DNA of 37,472 bases from Pseudomonadota bacterium. GTDB lineage: Bacteria; Pseudomonadota; Gammaproteobacteria; Xanthomonadales; Xanthomonadaceae. Under the pieces are notes generated by a model. It worked only from the letters and a program-made list of their open reading frames with translations, was not told the origin of the DNA and made no database searches. Below, piece by piece: positions 18,466 to 28,037 of this stretch. The position numbers and the translations under genes were made by a program. Position 1 is the first letter of the stretch. Each line of letters opens with the position of its first letter. The stretch covers positions 2,759 through 40,230 of the forward strand of contig JAFEFT010000039.1 in assembly GCA_018240435.1 (NCBI GenBank), written 5' to 3'.

Positions 18466-21309
18466 TCAAAACGTGTATTGCCAGTCGGCGTACCAGAATC
18501 GACCCGGAACGTCGTAACTCGGATCGAAGGAGTTCGCCGTCGTGATCGCGACCGGTGGCGCGAGGTTGAAGGCGTTGTTCACGCCCAGGCGCAATGCCAT
18601 GTGGGTGTTCGGCTTCCAGCTCAGGTACAGGTCGGTATAGGTGCGGGCGCCGATGACGTGGATCGGATCGCCGCCCAGGCGAGGATCGGGCGGGGCCGCG
18701 CTGCACAGGTTCGGGTAGCCGGAGTACACGAACCAGCTGCAGTCTTCGTGGAGTGCCGAAAAATAGCGCCAGCGTGCGCCCGCGCCCCAGCGGTCGCGTT
18801 GCCAATCCAGCGACAGCACCGAACGCCAACGCCAGGTGACATCGCCAGGGTTGTCGTACAGGCCCGCCGTCGAGACCGGCGGTGCGCCCTTGGGAAGCTC
18901 GACCACGAAGCGTGTCAGATACGACGTATCCCAGCGCAGGCGGAATTCGCCGAGCCGGGTTTGCCGGCGATAGCCGATCCCGAGGTCGTAGCCCTCGAGG
19001 CTGAAGCGGCCGTTGTTGTGCAAGCGTGCGTCGACCGAGGTCAGCCAACCGGTCGCCGGGTCGCGGGTCTGGTACTGGCAGGCGCTGGCGATGCCCTGTT
19101 CGTAGCACAGATCGAGCAGGTAGTCGGCACCGATGGCGTCGATGGTGTCGCGCAGGTCGATATGCCACCAGTCCAGCGAAGCGTCCAGGCCGGCGATGGC
19201 GTGCGGACTCCACACCACCCCCAAGCTGCGGTTGCGCGATCGCTCCGGTTGCAGGGTCGGGTTGGAGCCGGACAAAATCACCGGCCCGGCCAGCGGGTCG
19301 ATGCCGCCGGCAGGCACGCCGGCGGCCCGGCATCGCGTCGCGACCACTCCGGTGAAATCCACCACGCAAGGGTCGAATGCGAGGAAATCCACGCCGGCTT
19401 GTTTCGCGGTGATCGACGAGTACATCTCATCCATCGACGGCGCGCGAAAGCCCGTCGACCATGCGCCGCGCACCAGCCAGTCCGCGGTTGGACGCCAACT
19501 CAACATGGCCTTCGGGTTGGTGGTCGAGCCGAAGTTGTCGTAGTGCGAATAGCGCGCAGCCAGATCCAGATCCAGCGCGTGGGCGAAGCGTTGGTTCTTC
19601 AGCAGTGGCAAGCTCAATTCGACATAGCCCTCGCCGATGCGGCTGCGACCGCTCACCGGCTGGTACGCCGCACCGCCGAAATCGAAGGTCTGGTCGGTGA
19701 GCAAGGGGTCGAGCCGGACATCGGCATGCTCGCTGCGGTACTCCAGCCCTGCCGCGAGGCGCGCCGGGCCGGCCGGCAGCGCGAATATCGTGCCGGAGAT
19801 GCCGAGGTTGAGGTCGCGCAGGCTGCGCGTCTGGCGAACGGCGGCATTGGCGGTGACGTAGTCGTACATCGCATCGGTGAAGCCGTTCTGGCCATGCAGG
19901 ATGTCCAGCGGCACGCAGCCGGAAATGGGTGCGGCCAGCGTTCCGCAACGCAAGCTGCCGCCGTCGACGAACGTCGGGCCCAGGCCGAGGCCGAGATGCT
20001 GCAAGTTGACGCCGCCGGTGATGCTGTCGCGCTCGTTGCTGCGCCCGGCGATCAGCCCCAGCTGCCAATCGAACGGTCGCTGGCCGAGGTTGAGCACGCC
20101 ATCGAGCGACAACGACAGATAGGCCGTCGTCACGTTTTCATCGAACACGCGCGGGCGGATCAGCGGCCGGAACTGGAAGAACGTGACCGGCAGGCCGAAT
20201 GTGTTGAAGGCGTTGTCGGCGGAAATTTCGTCGGCGAAATCGGCATTCCAGCCGAGGATCTTTGGCGCCAGTTGCTGCTGGGAATCGCGATGGTGCACGA
20301 GCAAGTTGGCGTGGAAGGTGGTGTCGGCGCCAAGGTCGCGGTAAGCGGTGACGAACGCAGTCAGGCGCCGATAGGGTGTGCGCAGGTAGTTTTGCGGGGC
20401 GAAGTTGTAGCCGTCGGCATGCGGGTCGAACACGCGGTAGTCGCCGAGCGTCGGATCCCACGTCAGTTGTCCTTTGCTGCCGTTCGGCAATCGGTTGCCA
20501 AAAGGACCGAAGCCGAATCGGCCATTCGGGCCGCCGCGCGATGCGCCCAGACCGTTGGCGCTGTCGTTCGCCGGCAGGCCGAAAATCGGCACTGCCGAAA
20601 TCGCCCGATCGCCGGCCATGATCGGCTTCTGGTCGTCCACGTTGAGGTTGATGGCGATACCGCCGCGATCGCCCTGGTGGCCCCAGGTGCCATCGACGGT
20701 GCGACGTTGCCCGTCGCCGTACTCGCTGGTGGCGTAGTGCGCATTCAACTCGGCACCATCGAAATGATCGCGGGTGATGATGTTGACGACGCCGGCGATC
20801 GCGTCCGAGCCGTAGATGGCCGAGGCGCCGTCGGTGAGGATTTCCACGCGCTGGACGATCGCCACCGGGATGGTGGCGACGTCGATGCCGCCGTCGATCG
20901 AGGTCACGAAACGCCGGCCGTTGAGCAGCACGAGAGTGCGGTTGGAGCCGAGACTGCGCAGGCTGACACGGGTTTCGCCCCGAATGCCGCCGCCGGCGCC
21001 TTCGCTGGCGTTGTTCCAGTCGCTGTTGATCGCCGAGCCGTGGATCGGCAACTGCTGGAGGATATCGCCCAGATTGGTCAATCCGGTCTTGAGCAGATCG
21101 CTGCGATCCAGCACCAGCACCGGTTGCGCGGTCTCGCGCTGGGAGCGGCGGATGTGGCTGCCGGTGACCGTCACCGTCGGCATCAACTTGGCGGGTGGTG
21201 ATGCGGATGCGGGCGGGTTGTCGTCGGCGGCGAGCGCGAGCGCGGGCAGCAGGGCGAAGACGATGGCGACACCGAGCAGGTGGCGACGGCGGCACGGGTG
21301 GACATTCAT
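18466..21309 (-). CDS. TonB-dependent outer-membrane receptor
   Basis: 947 residues from ATG 21309. A signal peptide (VAIVFALLPALALA) is followed by a proline-rich stretch and the plug domain, with VTVTGSHIRRSQRETAQPVLVLDRSDL, SLRSLGSNRTLVLLNGRRF and RVEILTDGASAIYGSDAIAGVVNIITR. The barrel contains RWSTGFRAPSMDEMYS-like and NPTLQPERSRNRSLGVVWSP blocks and ends in Phe (DWQYTF), as outer-membrane barrels do. The start codon overlaps the kinase stop (ATGA), so the receptor is translated with a kinase and sigma-like factors. The ligand cannot be told from sequence; the plug resembles those of broad nutrient or peptide receptors in this order. Confidence 0.93.
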   Translation of the reverse strand: MNVHPCRRRHLLGVAIVFALLPALALAADDNPPASASPPAKLMPTVTVTGSHIRRSQRETAQPVLVLDRSDLLKTGLTNLGDILQQLPIHGSAINSDWNNASEGAGGGIRGETRVSLRSLGSNRTLVLLNGRRFVTSIDGGIDVATIPVAIVQRVEILTDGASAIYGSDAIAGVVNIITRDHFDGAELNAHYATSEYGDGQRRTVDGTWGHQGDRGGIAINLNVDDQKPIMAGDRAISAVPIFGLPANDSANGLGASRGGPNGRFGFGPFGNRLPNGSKGQLTWDPTLGDYRVFDPHADGYNFAPQNYLRTPYRRLTAFVTAYRDLGADTTFHANLLVHHRDSQQQLAPKILGWNADFADEISADNAFNTFGLPVTFFQFRPLIRPRVFDENVTTAYLSLSLDGVLNLGQRPFDWQLGLIAGRSNERDSITGGVNLQHLGLGLGPTFVDGGSLRCGTLAAPISGCVPLDILHGQNGFTDAMYDYVTANAAVRQTRSLRDLNLGISGTIFALPAGPARLAAGLEYRSEHADVRLDPLLTDQTFDFGGAAYQPVSGRSRIGEGYVELSLPLLKNQRFAHALDLDLAARYSHYDNFGSTTNPKAMLSWRPTADWLVRGAWSTGFRAPSMDEMYSSITAKQAGVDFLAFDPCVVDFTGVVATRCRAAGVPAGGIDPLAGPVILSGSNPTLQPERSRNRSLGVVWSPHAIAGLDASLDWWHIDLRDTIDAIGADYLLDLCYEQGIASACQYQTRDPATGWLTSVDARLHNNGRFSLEGYDLGIGYRRQTRLGEFRLRWDTSYLTRFVVELPKGAPPVSTAGLYDNPGDVTWRWRSVLSLDWQRDRWGAGARWRYFSALHEDCSWFVYSGYPNLCSAAPPDPRLGGDPIHVIGARTYTDLYLSWKPNTHMALRLGVNNAFNLAPPVAITTANSFDPSYDVPGRFWYADWQYTF

Positions 21310-24300
21310 GGCGGTGCTCCACGGTTGACGGACGCCGGTTGCGACGCAGAACCCACGGGGTCGAGCGTGATGGCGACCACGCTCAGATTGCCTTCCGAGA
21401 GGATGCTGGCAGTGACCCGCAGCTCCAGCCCAGCCAGTTCGCGCGTGGGCTCCGGATTGGCCAGGTCGGCGGCATACAGTGCCGCCGACGCGCCACCGTG
21501 GGCCACGATCTGCGATTCGCCGTAGGCGCCAACCCAAGCCAGGCGGGTGTGGCCGTCGTCGCGGCCCGGGATTGCCTCTTCGGCGCTGCCCAGGCGCAGC
21601 GGCAGATCGCGGAAACCACCGTCGCGGTAGCGCAGGCGAACCTGGCCGACCACGCCGTCGGCGTTATTGATATTGCTGGTGATCGCGCCCAGCACGTGCA
21701 GCCGTGCGTATGTGCCGGGCGCCACGTCCACCGTCAGGCGGTCGCCGCGCGCGCTGGACGGACCACCGGCGACGATCGGCCCGCCACGCAGCTCGACCAC
21801 GCCACGCAGGTCGTAGTCGACGCCGAGCAGGCGCTGCACGCCCAGCGGCAGCACGCACAGGTTGCCCAGTCTGCGTCTGCGTAGCAGCTGGGTCGAGAGC
21901 CCCACGCGGTGCAACGGCGCCGTGAACCATGCGTCCAGATCGAGCAGGCGGGCAGGAGTGTCGGGCAAGCGTGGCGGAATGGCGTCTGCCGGCGGCGTGC
22001 ACGACCATGCCGACGGCGGTGCCTGCGCCGATTTCGGGTTGGTGCTCGCGAACGCGAGCTCGCGCTGCCGCCAGGCCGCACGCAGTGCGGGTGATGGCGG
22101 GACGAACGCAGTGCCCGGTGCCGGCGCGGTCTGCGTGGCGGTGGCGGCGACCACGGCGACATCGCGTGTGTCCGGAGTGAGATCCCAGAGCAGCCAGCGG
22201 CCATAGGTGGTGCGCACCAGCAAGCGCCCACCGTCCGGCGCAAACGCCATTTGCGCGATCCGTTCTGAGATGTCCGTCGGGACCTGTAGCGGTGAGCCGA
22301 TCAACTGGCCACTGACCATGTCGATCAACAGCACGCCGTTCGCAAACGCCTGTGCGAGCAGGCGACCGTCCGCGCTCAACGCCTGGGCGCGGCCGGGCGT
22401 GGCGTTCGGGCGTGGCAGTTCGACCGGCTGACTGCTGCCGTCGCGACCCACCAACAGGCTGGCGCCGTACTCGGCGGCCGATCCGCCGCGGTCACCGAGG
22501 ATCGCGATCCGGCCGTCCGTCGGGCGCAACAGCAGGCTGTGCGCGTTTGCCAGAATCTTTTGGCTGTGCAGCAGGCGGCCATCCGCCGACCAGCGCTGCA
22601 GGACATTGACGACTTCGTCCTGGGCGGCCACGAACTGCACGACGCCGCCGCTCACCGGATCGAACACGGCGTGCTCGACGATGTGCGCGGCGTCCGGCGC
22701 GGGGAAGCGACGCAACGGGCGCGACAGGTCGGAAATCGCGTACAGCCGGCTGCCATCCTCTGCGGGAACCAGCAGGCGACTGCCGTCGGCGCTGAGTTCG
22801 GCGGCGTAGAACGGCATCGATCCACCCGGCCCCAACGGCCGCCCGCTGCGCAGATCCCAGGCCTGCAGGAAACTGGTCTCCGCGTCCATTCCGCCGGCCA
22901 GAGTCCAGCGCACCACCGCAGTGCGGCCATCGGCGCCGAGCAACAGGCCCGTCGGGGTTGCCGGCAACTCGATCGGGGCGATCCGGTCGCGGTCTGCGCG
23001 CCAGTCCAGCACATGCAGGTAATGCCCGCTGCTGGCGACCAGGTCGCGACCGCTGGCGTCCAGCGCGGCAAAGCCGACCGGTTGCCGAAGCACGATGCGC
23101 GGCGACAGCAAGGCCCCGGTCATCGCGTCCTGCACCCACAGCTGCCGGCCGGCGACGCCGACCAGGTGCTTGCCGTCGAAGCGCAAGACGTCCTCGCGCT
23201 GGTTCGCAGCCCGTGCATCGCGCAGCGGCGACGCAGGCAAGCGCCACAGCTTCAGGCTGCCGTCCATGGCGCCGGTGACGAGCAATCGCTGGCGCAGATC
23301 GAAAGCGCTGGCAAAACGTTCCACGATGGCGTTGTGGCTGATCTCCGGTGCCAGCTGCACCGGGTTGCCGGCCAGCGACGCGTTCGGGTCGACGGTGCGC
23401 CCACCCGCCTGCCACATCGTGACCTTGTCCCATTCCATCAGCAGTGCGGTACAGGTGTCGGTAGCACCATCGCATTCGAACTGGTGGCCAGTGACCGGTG
23501 TCGGGCGGGTCACGAGGTACTGGGGGATGCCATCTGGCATCGAGAACACAAGGAAGTCGCCACCATTTTCGCTCACCGCCAGGCGTTTGCCGTCGGGGCT
23601 GAAGCTGATCCAGTAGGCCTGTTCGGACAGGTTCGCGCTCAACTCACGCGTCTTGCCGCTGTCGGCATCGACCAACAGCGTTGCGCCATCGTCGCGTCCC
23701 AGCGCCAGGGTGCGCCCGTCCGGGCTGGCCGCCCACGCCATGAAGCGCCCATCGGCGCGGCCGGTGGTGATGGTGGCGCGCACCCGCAGGCTCGCCGGAT
23801 CGAGGATGCGCACGCCGTCGGCCTGGTAATACCGGGCGATGAAATGCGCGTGCGGGGCGAGCAGCCAGCCGGGACGGAACTGATCGAGCGGGGTATCGCC
23901 GGCGACCGGCGACAGCGGTTTCCAGCCATCGGCCTGCCAGAGCCGGTAGTGGCGCAGGTCGGTATCGAACAGCAGCACCGCGTGGCCGTCGTCGCTCCAG
24001 GTCTCGCTGGAAACGCGGTCTTCGCCGGGCACGTGGGTCTGCGCACCATCGGCCAGCGCCAGCCGCCATTCGTGCAGCCCGCCGGGGCGGATCTGCAGCA
24101 TGTTCCAGTGCCGCGACACCAGCAGCCAGCGGCCATCGGGGGTGAAGCGCAGCCGACGCAATTGGCCGTCGAGGGCCTCGCCCTTGTGCATCGCCAACTT
24201 CACCCGCCAGAGCTGGCGGTGGCTGGCGAGGTCGTACAGTGCGACCGTGTACGGCTGCAATCCCAGCGCGAGGTAACGCGCATCCGGGCTGATCGCCAGC

Positions 24301-25694
24301 ACGTGGATCGGCGCGCCGACATCGAATGCGTCGAACAGGGCGGGCGTCGTCGCCTGCACAATCGCCAGATAACGGCGTTCGAAGGCTTCCGCGTCCTTGT
24401 CGCCGGCAGTGGTCTGTTCGCGCAGGTTGGTGGCGAGGAAGGGCAGAGTTTCGTAGTGGCGCTGCTGCTCGAACAAGCGGTGCGCGGTCTCGTGGCGTTG
24501 CGCCCACAGGTTGGTGCGGGCGATCCGCGCATTGCCTTCGGCGCGCCGCCATTGCAAGGTGCTGGCGACCAGGCCGATCGCCAGCGCGAGGATCGATGCG
24601 GCGACTGCGGCGGCCAGTCGCGGCTCACGGTGCGCCCAGCGACCGAGCCGTTGCAGGGTGTTGAGCTGGCGAACGCTGACCGGCCGGCCGTCGATGAAAC
24701 GACCCAGATCCTCGGCCAGTTCGTGCGCATTGGGATAGCGGTCGGACGGCGTTTTCGCCAGACACTTCTGGCAGATCGCTTCCAGATCGCCCGGGACGTT
24801 GCGTTGTCCGCGCAAGCTGGGCACCTGGTCGTGCACGACGCGTGCGATGGTGTCCTGCGGCGTGTTGCCAAGGAACGGCGGCCTGCCGCTCAGCAGTTCG
24901 TAGAGGATCGCGCCCAGCCCGTAAATGTCGGTTGCCGGGCTGAGTTTGTGCGATTTGAGCTGGGCCTGTTCGGGCGCCATGTACGAGGGTGTGCCGGAGA
25001 CCTCGTCGAGGTCGGCGGCAAACGATTCGTCCAGCCGCCGGGCGAGACCGAAATCGGCGACCAGTGGCTCGCCGCGATCGTCGAGCAGCACGTTCGCCGG
25101 CTTGAGGTCCAGATGCAGCACGCCGAGCCGGTGCGCGTAATCGAGTGCGTCGGCGAGCTTGCGCAACAGCCGCGCCGCGTCAAGGGCGCGGTACGGGCCG
25201 TTCTTCATCAGCAGCTGCGCCAGCGACGGGCCGCGCACGAGTTGCATCGAGAAGAAATTGAGGTAGTCGCGGCTGCCGATCTCGTAGATCGCCACGATGT
25301 TCGGATGCTGCATGCGGGCGGCGCTTTGCGCTTCTTGCTTGAAGCGAGCGATGAAATCGTTCGATGCCCAGGGCCCGGCCGCGAGCAGCTTGAGCGCAAC
25401 CTCCCGTTCCAGCCCGTGTTGATGGGCGCGGTACACCACGCCCATGCCGCCCTGGCCGATCTTTTCGAGCAATTCGTAGTCGCCGAACCGGCGCTGTTGC
25501 GGGTCGTCGAGGTCGAGTTCGAGCGCCTCCGGCGGCAACAGAGCCAGATGCCGCGAGGCGAGTGTTCCCGATCCGACCTCGCCGCTGAAATCGGCGAACG
25601 CCAGCCGCGCCAAGGCGGTGTCATGGCCCGGCAGCGCCATCGTGATCTGCGCGGAAATGTCGGCCGAGGATGGATCGCGACCGGGGGTGTTCAT
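21306..25694 (-). CDS. Ser/Thr protein kinase with transmembrane helix and propeller-like C-terminal half
   Basis: 1462 residues. The Hanks-type kinase domain (72-335) has the glycine loop GQGGMGVVY (80-88), ATP Lys102 (VALK), Glu121, DFG 214-216 and SGTPSYMAPEQ. The catalytic loop reads HLDLKPAN (194-201), Leu in place of the usual Arg; Asp196 is kept, so activity is still expected. A membrane helix follows at about 359-380. From about 420 to 1230 come repeated SPDGR(T/W)LALG-like strands, typical of WD40/beta-propeller repeats, and a final beta-sandwich-like domain of unclear family. The start overlaps the stop of the sigma-like gene upstream (ATGA) and the stop overlaps the receptor start. 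The periplasmic propeller could sense a ligand. Confidence 0.92.
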   Translation of the reverse strand: MNTPGRDPSSADISAQITMALPGHDTALARLAFADFSGEVGSGTLASRHLALLPPEALELDLDDPQQRRFGDYELLEKIGQGGMGVVYRAHQHGLEREVALKLLAAGPWASNDFIARFKQEAQSAARMQHPNIVAIYEIGSRDYLNFFSMQLVRGPSLAQLLMKNGPYRALDAARLLRKLADALDYAHRLGVLHLDLKPANVLLDDRGEPLVADFGLARRLDESFAADLDEVSGTPSYMAPEQAQLKSHKLSPATDIYGLGAILYELLSGRPPFLGNTPQDTIARVVHDQVPSLRGQRNVPGDLEAICQKCLAKTPSDRYPNAHELAEDLGRFIDGRPVSVRQLNTLQRLGRWAHREPRLAAAVAASILALAIGLVASTLQWRRAEGNARIARTNLWAQRHETAHRLFEQQRHYETLPFLATNLREQTTAGDKDAEAFERRYLAIVQATTPALFDAFDVGAPIHVLAISPDARYLALGLQPYTVALYDLASHRQLWRVKLAMHKGEALDGQLRRLRFTPDGRWLLVSRHWNMLQIRPGGLHEWRLALADGAQTHVPGEDRVSSETWSDDGHAVLLFDTDLRHYRLWQADGWKPLSPVAGDTPLDQFRPGWLLAPHAHFIARYYQADGVRILDPASLRVRATITTGRADGRFMAWAASPDGRTLALGRDDGATLLVDADSGKTRELSANLSEQAYWISFSPDGKRLAVSENGGDFLVFSMPDGIPQYLVTRPTPVTGHQFECDGATDTCTALLMEWDKVTMWQAGGRTVDPNASLAGNPVQLAPEISHNAIVERFASAFDLRQRLLVTGAMDGSLKLWRLPASPLRDARAANQREDVLRFDGKHLVGVAGRQLWVQDAMTGALLSPRIVLRQPVGFAALDASGRDLVASSGHYLHVLDWRADRDRIAPIELPATPTGLLLGADGRTAVVRWTLAGGMDAETSFLQAWDLRSGRPLGPGGSMPFYAAELSADGSRLLVPAEDGSRLYAISDLSRPLRRFPAPDAAHIVEHAVFDPVSGGVVQFVAAQDEVVNVLQRWSADGRLLHSQKILANAHSLLLRPTDGRIAILGDRGGSAAEYGASLLVGRDGSSQPVELPRPNATPGRAQALSADGRLLAQAFANGVLLIDMVSGQLIGSPLQVPTDISERIAQMAFAPDGGRLLVRTTYGRWLLWDLTPDTRDVAVVAATATQTAPAPGTAFVPPSPALRAAWRQRELAFASTNPKSAQAPPSAWSCTPPADAIPPRLPDTPARLLDLDAWFTAPLHRVGLSTQLLRRRRLGNLCVLPLGVQRLLGVDYDLRGVVELRGGPIVAGGPSSARGDRLTVDVAPGTYARLHVLGAITSNINNADGVVGQVRLRYRDGGFRDLPLRLGSAEEAIPGRDDGHTRLAWVGAYGESQIVAHGGASAALYAADLANPEPTRELAGLELRVTASILSEGNLSVVAITLDPVGSASQPASVNRGAPP

Positions 25695-26419
25695 GGCGAA
25701 CCCCGGGTGAGGGCCGCAAGCAGCGCGTGGCGCTCCTCGCGCAGCGCGGCTTCGTCGTCGACGGTGCGCGCGAGTTCTTCGTCGATCAGTTCGCGGAAAC
25801 GCTGGCGCAGTCGCTTGAGCGCGGTCGCCACCGCGAGTGGCTGGCCGCCGCTGGCGCGGGCGATGGCATCGAGCTGGCCGGGCGCCGGATCGACCGAAAG
25901 CAGCGGCAGCAGGCTCTCGAACAGCGCCGTGTGCCCGCCTTGTCGCGCCTCGGCGCCGAGCCGTCGCAGCGCCTGCGCGAGCAATTCGTCGGCGTAATCG
26001 CGATCGAAGGCGGCGTATGGGTCGTGCGTGACCTTGCCGAGCGCGGCGAAGCGTCGCTCCAGTTCGTCCTGCGGGAACGGCGCGGTGACGGTGTCGGTGG
26101 AAACTCGCGAGCCGGCGGCGAGATATTCTTGCAAGCGTTCGATCAGGTAATGGCGAAAACGCCGCTCGCGCGCCGGCGGGTCACGCCGCAGGCGAACAGC
26201 CAGTGCCGCGAAGAAACCGGCGACCAGCGCGAATGCGGCCGGCGCTTCGTGGCCTTGACGCCGCACGCAGGCATACACCGGGAACCAGTACTGCCGCGCG
26301 AGCACGGTGAGCGCTTCGCCGTTGGCAGGCTCGTCGCGCATGGTGGCGATGATCGACCAGCGCGTACGTCCGAAGGACGCCGCGAGGGGCGGTTGCGACG
26401 GGCGGTCGTGGTGTGCCAT
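25691..26419 (-). CDS. ECF-like sigma factor, divergent (second of pair)
   Basis: 242 residues from ATG 26419 with a perfect GGAGGTG ribosome-binding site. It opens with FGRTRWSIIATM, matching TTRWSLI in the neighbour at 26490-27173, and shares the layout region 2 - linker - region 4. Region 2 is weak: the expected DDLxQxxF stretch reads as EAPAAFALVAGFFAAL, lacking most acidic positions. Region 4 (IARASGGQPLAVATALKRLRQRFRELI) is well kept. It may therefore bind DNA while its core-polymerase contacts are altered. Its stop overlaps the kinase start, so a regulatory pairing with the kinase is likely. Confidence 0.75.
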   Translation of the reverse strand: MAHHDRPSQPPLAASFGRTRWSIIATMRDEPANGEALTVLARQYWFPVYACVRRQGHEAPAAFALVAGFFAALAVRLRRDPPARERRFRHYLIERLQEYLAAGSRVSTDTVTAPFPQDELERRFAALGKVTHDPYAAFDRDYADELLAQALRRLGAEARQGGHTALFESLLPLLSVDPAPGQLDAIARASGGQPLAVATALKRLRQRFRELIDEELARTVDDEAALREERHALLAALTRGSP

Positions 26420-26489
26420 TGCACCTCCGGGTGGAAGCTTCTGGCCTCTGGTACTGGATCGGGCGATGCCGATGACCGGCGTCGCCGGC

Positions 26490-27173
26490 CTACAGCGTGT
26501 CGCGCAGCAACATCAACTCGTGCTCCAGCGTTGGCGTGTCGGCTACCGTATGCAGCAATTCCTCGCGAATGCGCTCGCGCAGGCGCGTGCGCAGGCGTTT
26601 GACGGTTACCGCGACGCCATTGGCGGTCATTCCCAAGGCCTTGCCCGCGCGTTCGTATTCGCCGGGGTCGGGTGGTTCGAGCAGGAAGGGCTGCAACGCG
26701 TCGAACAGTCGGCGCCGGTCAGCGGCATCGCATTGCGCGCGCAGCCCGTCCAGGGCCCGCCGCAACACCGCCAGCGCCCAAGCGCGATTGAACGCATGTT
26801 CCGGATCCTCGCGTTCTGGGGCGACGATCGATTCCAGGGCCGCGGCGTCGTGCATCGCACCGCCGCCACGTTTGCCGGCAGCGGCGGTGACCGCTTGGCT
26901 GTGCAGGAAATTGCGCAACGCCGCCAGCAGATAGGGCCGGAACCCGCCGCGCAACGGATCGGCGCGGGCAGGGAGGTTGTTTTCCAGCAAGTGCAGGAAG
27001 AACGCCTGCGCGAGATCGTCGCTGTCGCCAGCGTGGCGGCCGTGATGGCGGATGTACGCGATCACCGGCTGCCGATAGGCACGGCACAGCCAGTCCAGCG
27101 CCGCGCGCCCGTCCGCATCGTCGACGCGTGCCTGCTGAATCAGACTCCAGCGTGTGGTCGCGAAACCGCTCAT
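26490..27173 (-). CDS. ECF-like RNA polymerase sigma factor (first of pair)
   Basis: 227 residues from ATG 27173 behind GGGGAGG. Starts FATTRWSLIQQA, as in a group of ECF-type factors best known from planctomycetes and some proteobacteria. Region 2 is clear (YIRHHGRHAGDSDDLAQAFFLHLLE, 53-77) and region 4 ends in GMTANGVAVTVKRLRTRLRERIRE, a good helix-turn-helix. No anti-sigma gene is adjacent; instead a related sigma-like gene, a kinase and a receptor follow on the same strand. In known kinase-linked ECF groups, phosphorylation replaces an anti-sigma factor, so that is an attractive inference here. Confidence 0.85.
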   Translation of the reverse strand: MSGFATTRWSLIQQARVDDADGRAALDWLCRAYRQPVIAYIRHHGRHAGDSDDLAQAFFLHLLENNLPARADPLRGGFRPYLLAALRNFLHSQAVTAAAGKRGGGAMHDAAALESIVAPEREDPEHAFNRAWALAVLRRALDGLRAQCDAADRRRLFDALQPFLLEPPDPGEYERAGKALGMTANGVAVTVKRLRTRLRERIREELLHTVADTPTLEHELMLLRDTL

Positions 27174-27272
27174 TCGCGCCTCCCCAGCGCGATACTAGCA
27201 CCGCTCGCATGTTCCGCGCGGCCGGCGATCGTGGCGGTCGTCCGGTGCCGGAAGATCAGGCTGTTGGTGTGC

Positions 27273-27839
27273 TCACGCGAGCAGCGCGTGCAAGTTCCAC
27301 AACCCCAGGGCGAGAAACAGCAAGGCCGCGGTGATGCGCGCGGTGCGCAGCGGGATGTGCGCCGCGAAGCGGGCGCCGAGCCACACCACCGGCACGTTGG
27401 CCAGCATCATTCCCAATGTGGTGCCGACCACCACCTGCCACAGCGGTCGGTACTGCGCGGCGAGCGCGACGGTGGCGAGCTGCGTCTTGTCGCCCATCTC
27501 GGCGAGGAAGAAGGCGATGATCGTCGCCACGATCAAGCCGTGGCCGGCACCCTTGTTCGCATCCTCGGCATCGGCCTGGTCGGGAATCAATGCCCACGCC
27601 GCCATCGCGATGAACGACACCACCACCGCCCACTGCATCGCCCGCGGCGCGATCCATTGCGCGAGCAGGGCACCGACGCCGCCGGCCATGGCGTGATTGG
27701 CGAGGGTGGCGGCAAGGATGCCGATGCAGATCGGCCATGGCCGGCGATATTTCGCGGCCAGCGTGAGCGAGAGCAGTTGCGTCTTGTCGCCGATCTCGGC
27801 GAGGGCGACGGCGCTGAGGGAAACGAGGAAGGCTTGCAT
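27273..27839 (-). CDS. GDT1/TMEM165 (UPF0016) family manganese exporter, MneA-like
   Basis: 188 residues from ATG 27839 with six predicted membrane helices in two similar halves. Each half carries the family motif ExGDKT: AEIGDKTQ (14-21) and AEMGDKTQ (113-120), whose acids form the cation path. Members in Vibrio and Xanthomonas export Mn2+, while others move Ca2+ or H+. The yybP-ykoY riboswitch directly upstream, which binds Mn2+, strongly supports manganese export induced by excess metal. Confidence 0.93.
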   Translation of the reverse strand: MQAFLVSLSAVALAEIGDKTQLLSLTLAAKYRRPWPICIGILAATLANHAMAGGVGALLAQWIAPRAMQWAVVVSFIAMAAWALIPDQADAEDANKGAGHGLIVATIIAFFLAEMGDKTQLATVALAAQYRPLWQVVVGTTLGMMLANVPVVWLGARFAAHIPLRTARITAALLFLALGLWNLHALLA

Positions 27840-27907
27840 GGGTGTGCTCCGGGCCGGGCATGGGACGCAGGAAACACGAACGCACCCGGCCAGGCTGCAT
27901 CCGCGCT

Positions 27908-28030
27908 TCCTGGTCTGGCCCATCGATGCGGTGCATCGACCCGGCGCGCCATGGCTGTCGCTCGATCGAGCAGGCCAAGCATGTTGACGCGCGGTCCCGC
28001 GGACGCGGGCGGCTACTCCCCAGAAACCAA
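27908..28030 (-). promoter_or_regulatory. yybP-ykoY manganese riboswitch
   Basis: Minus strand. The invariant loop GGGGAGTAGCC lies at 28011-28021, TCAACATGC at 27979-27987, and the closing GGCCAGACC at 27910-27918. The outer helix pairs GGTTTCTGG with CCAGACC. These are the class hallmarks: L1 and L3 docking to bind Mn2+. The aptamer ends about 70 nt before the exporter start, which leaves room for an expression platform. Confidence 0.92.
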
Positions 28031-28037
28031 CAGGCAC

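Noticed and set aside
18478-21201. A 907-codon open frame on the plus strand
   Set aside because: Antisense shadow of the TonB-dependent receptor, whose plug and C-terminal Phe are clear.
22539-25997. A 1152-codon open frame on the plus strand
   Set aside because: It is antisense to the kinase gene, has no domain pattern, and arises from high GC at codon position three. The kinase motifs prove the minus strand.
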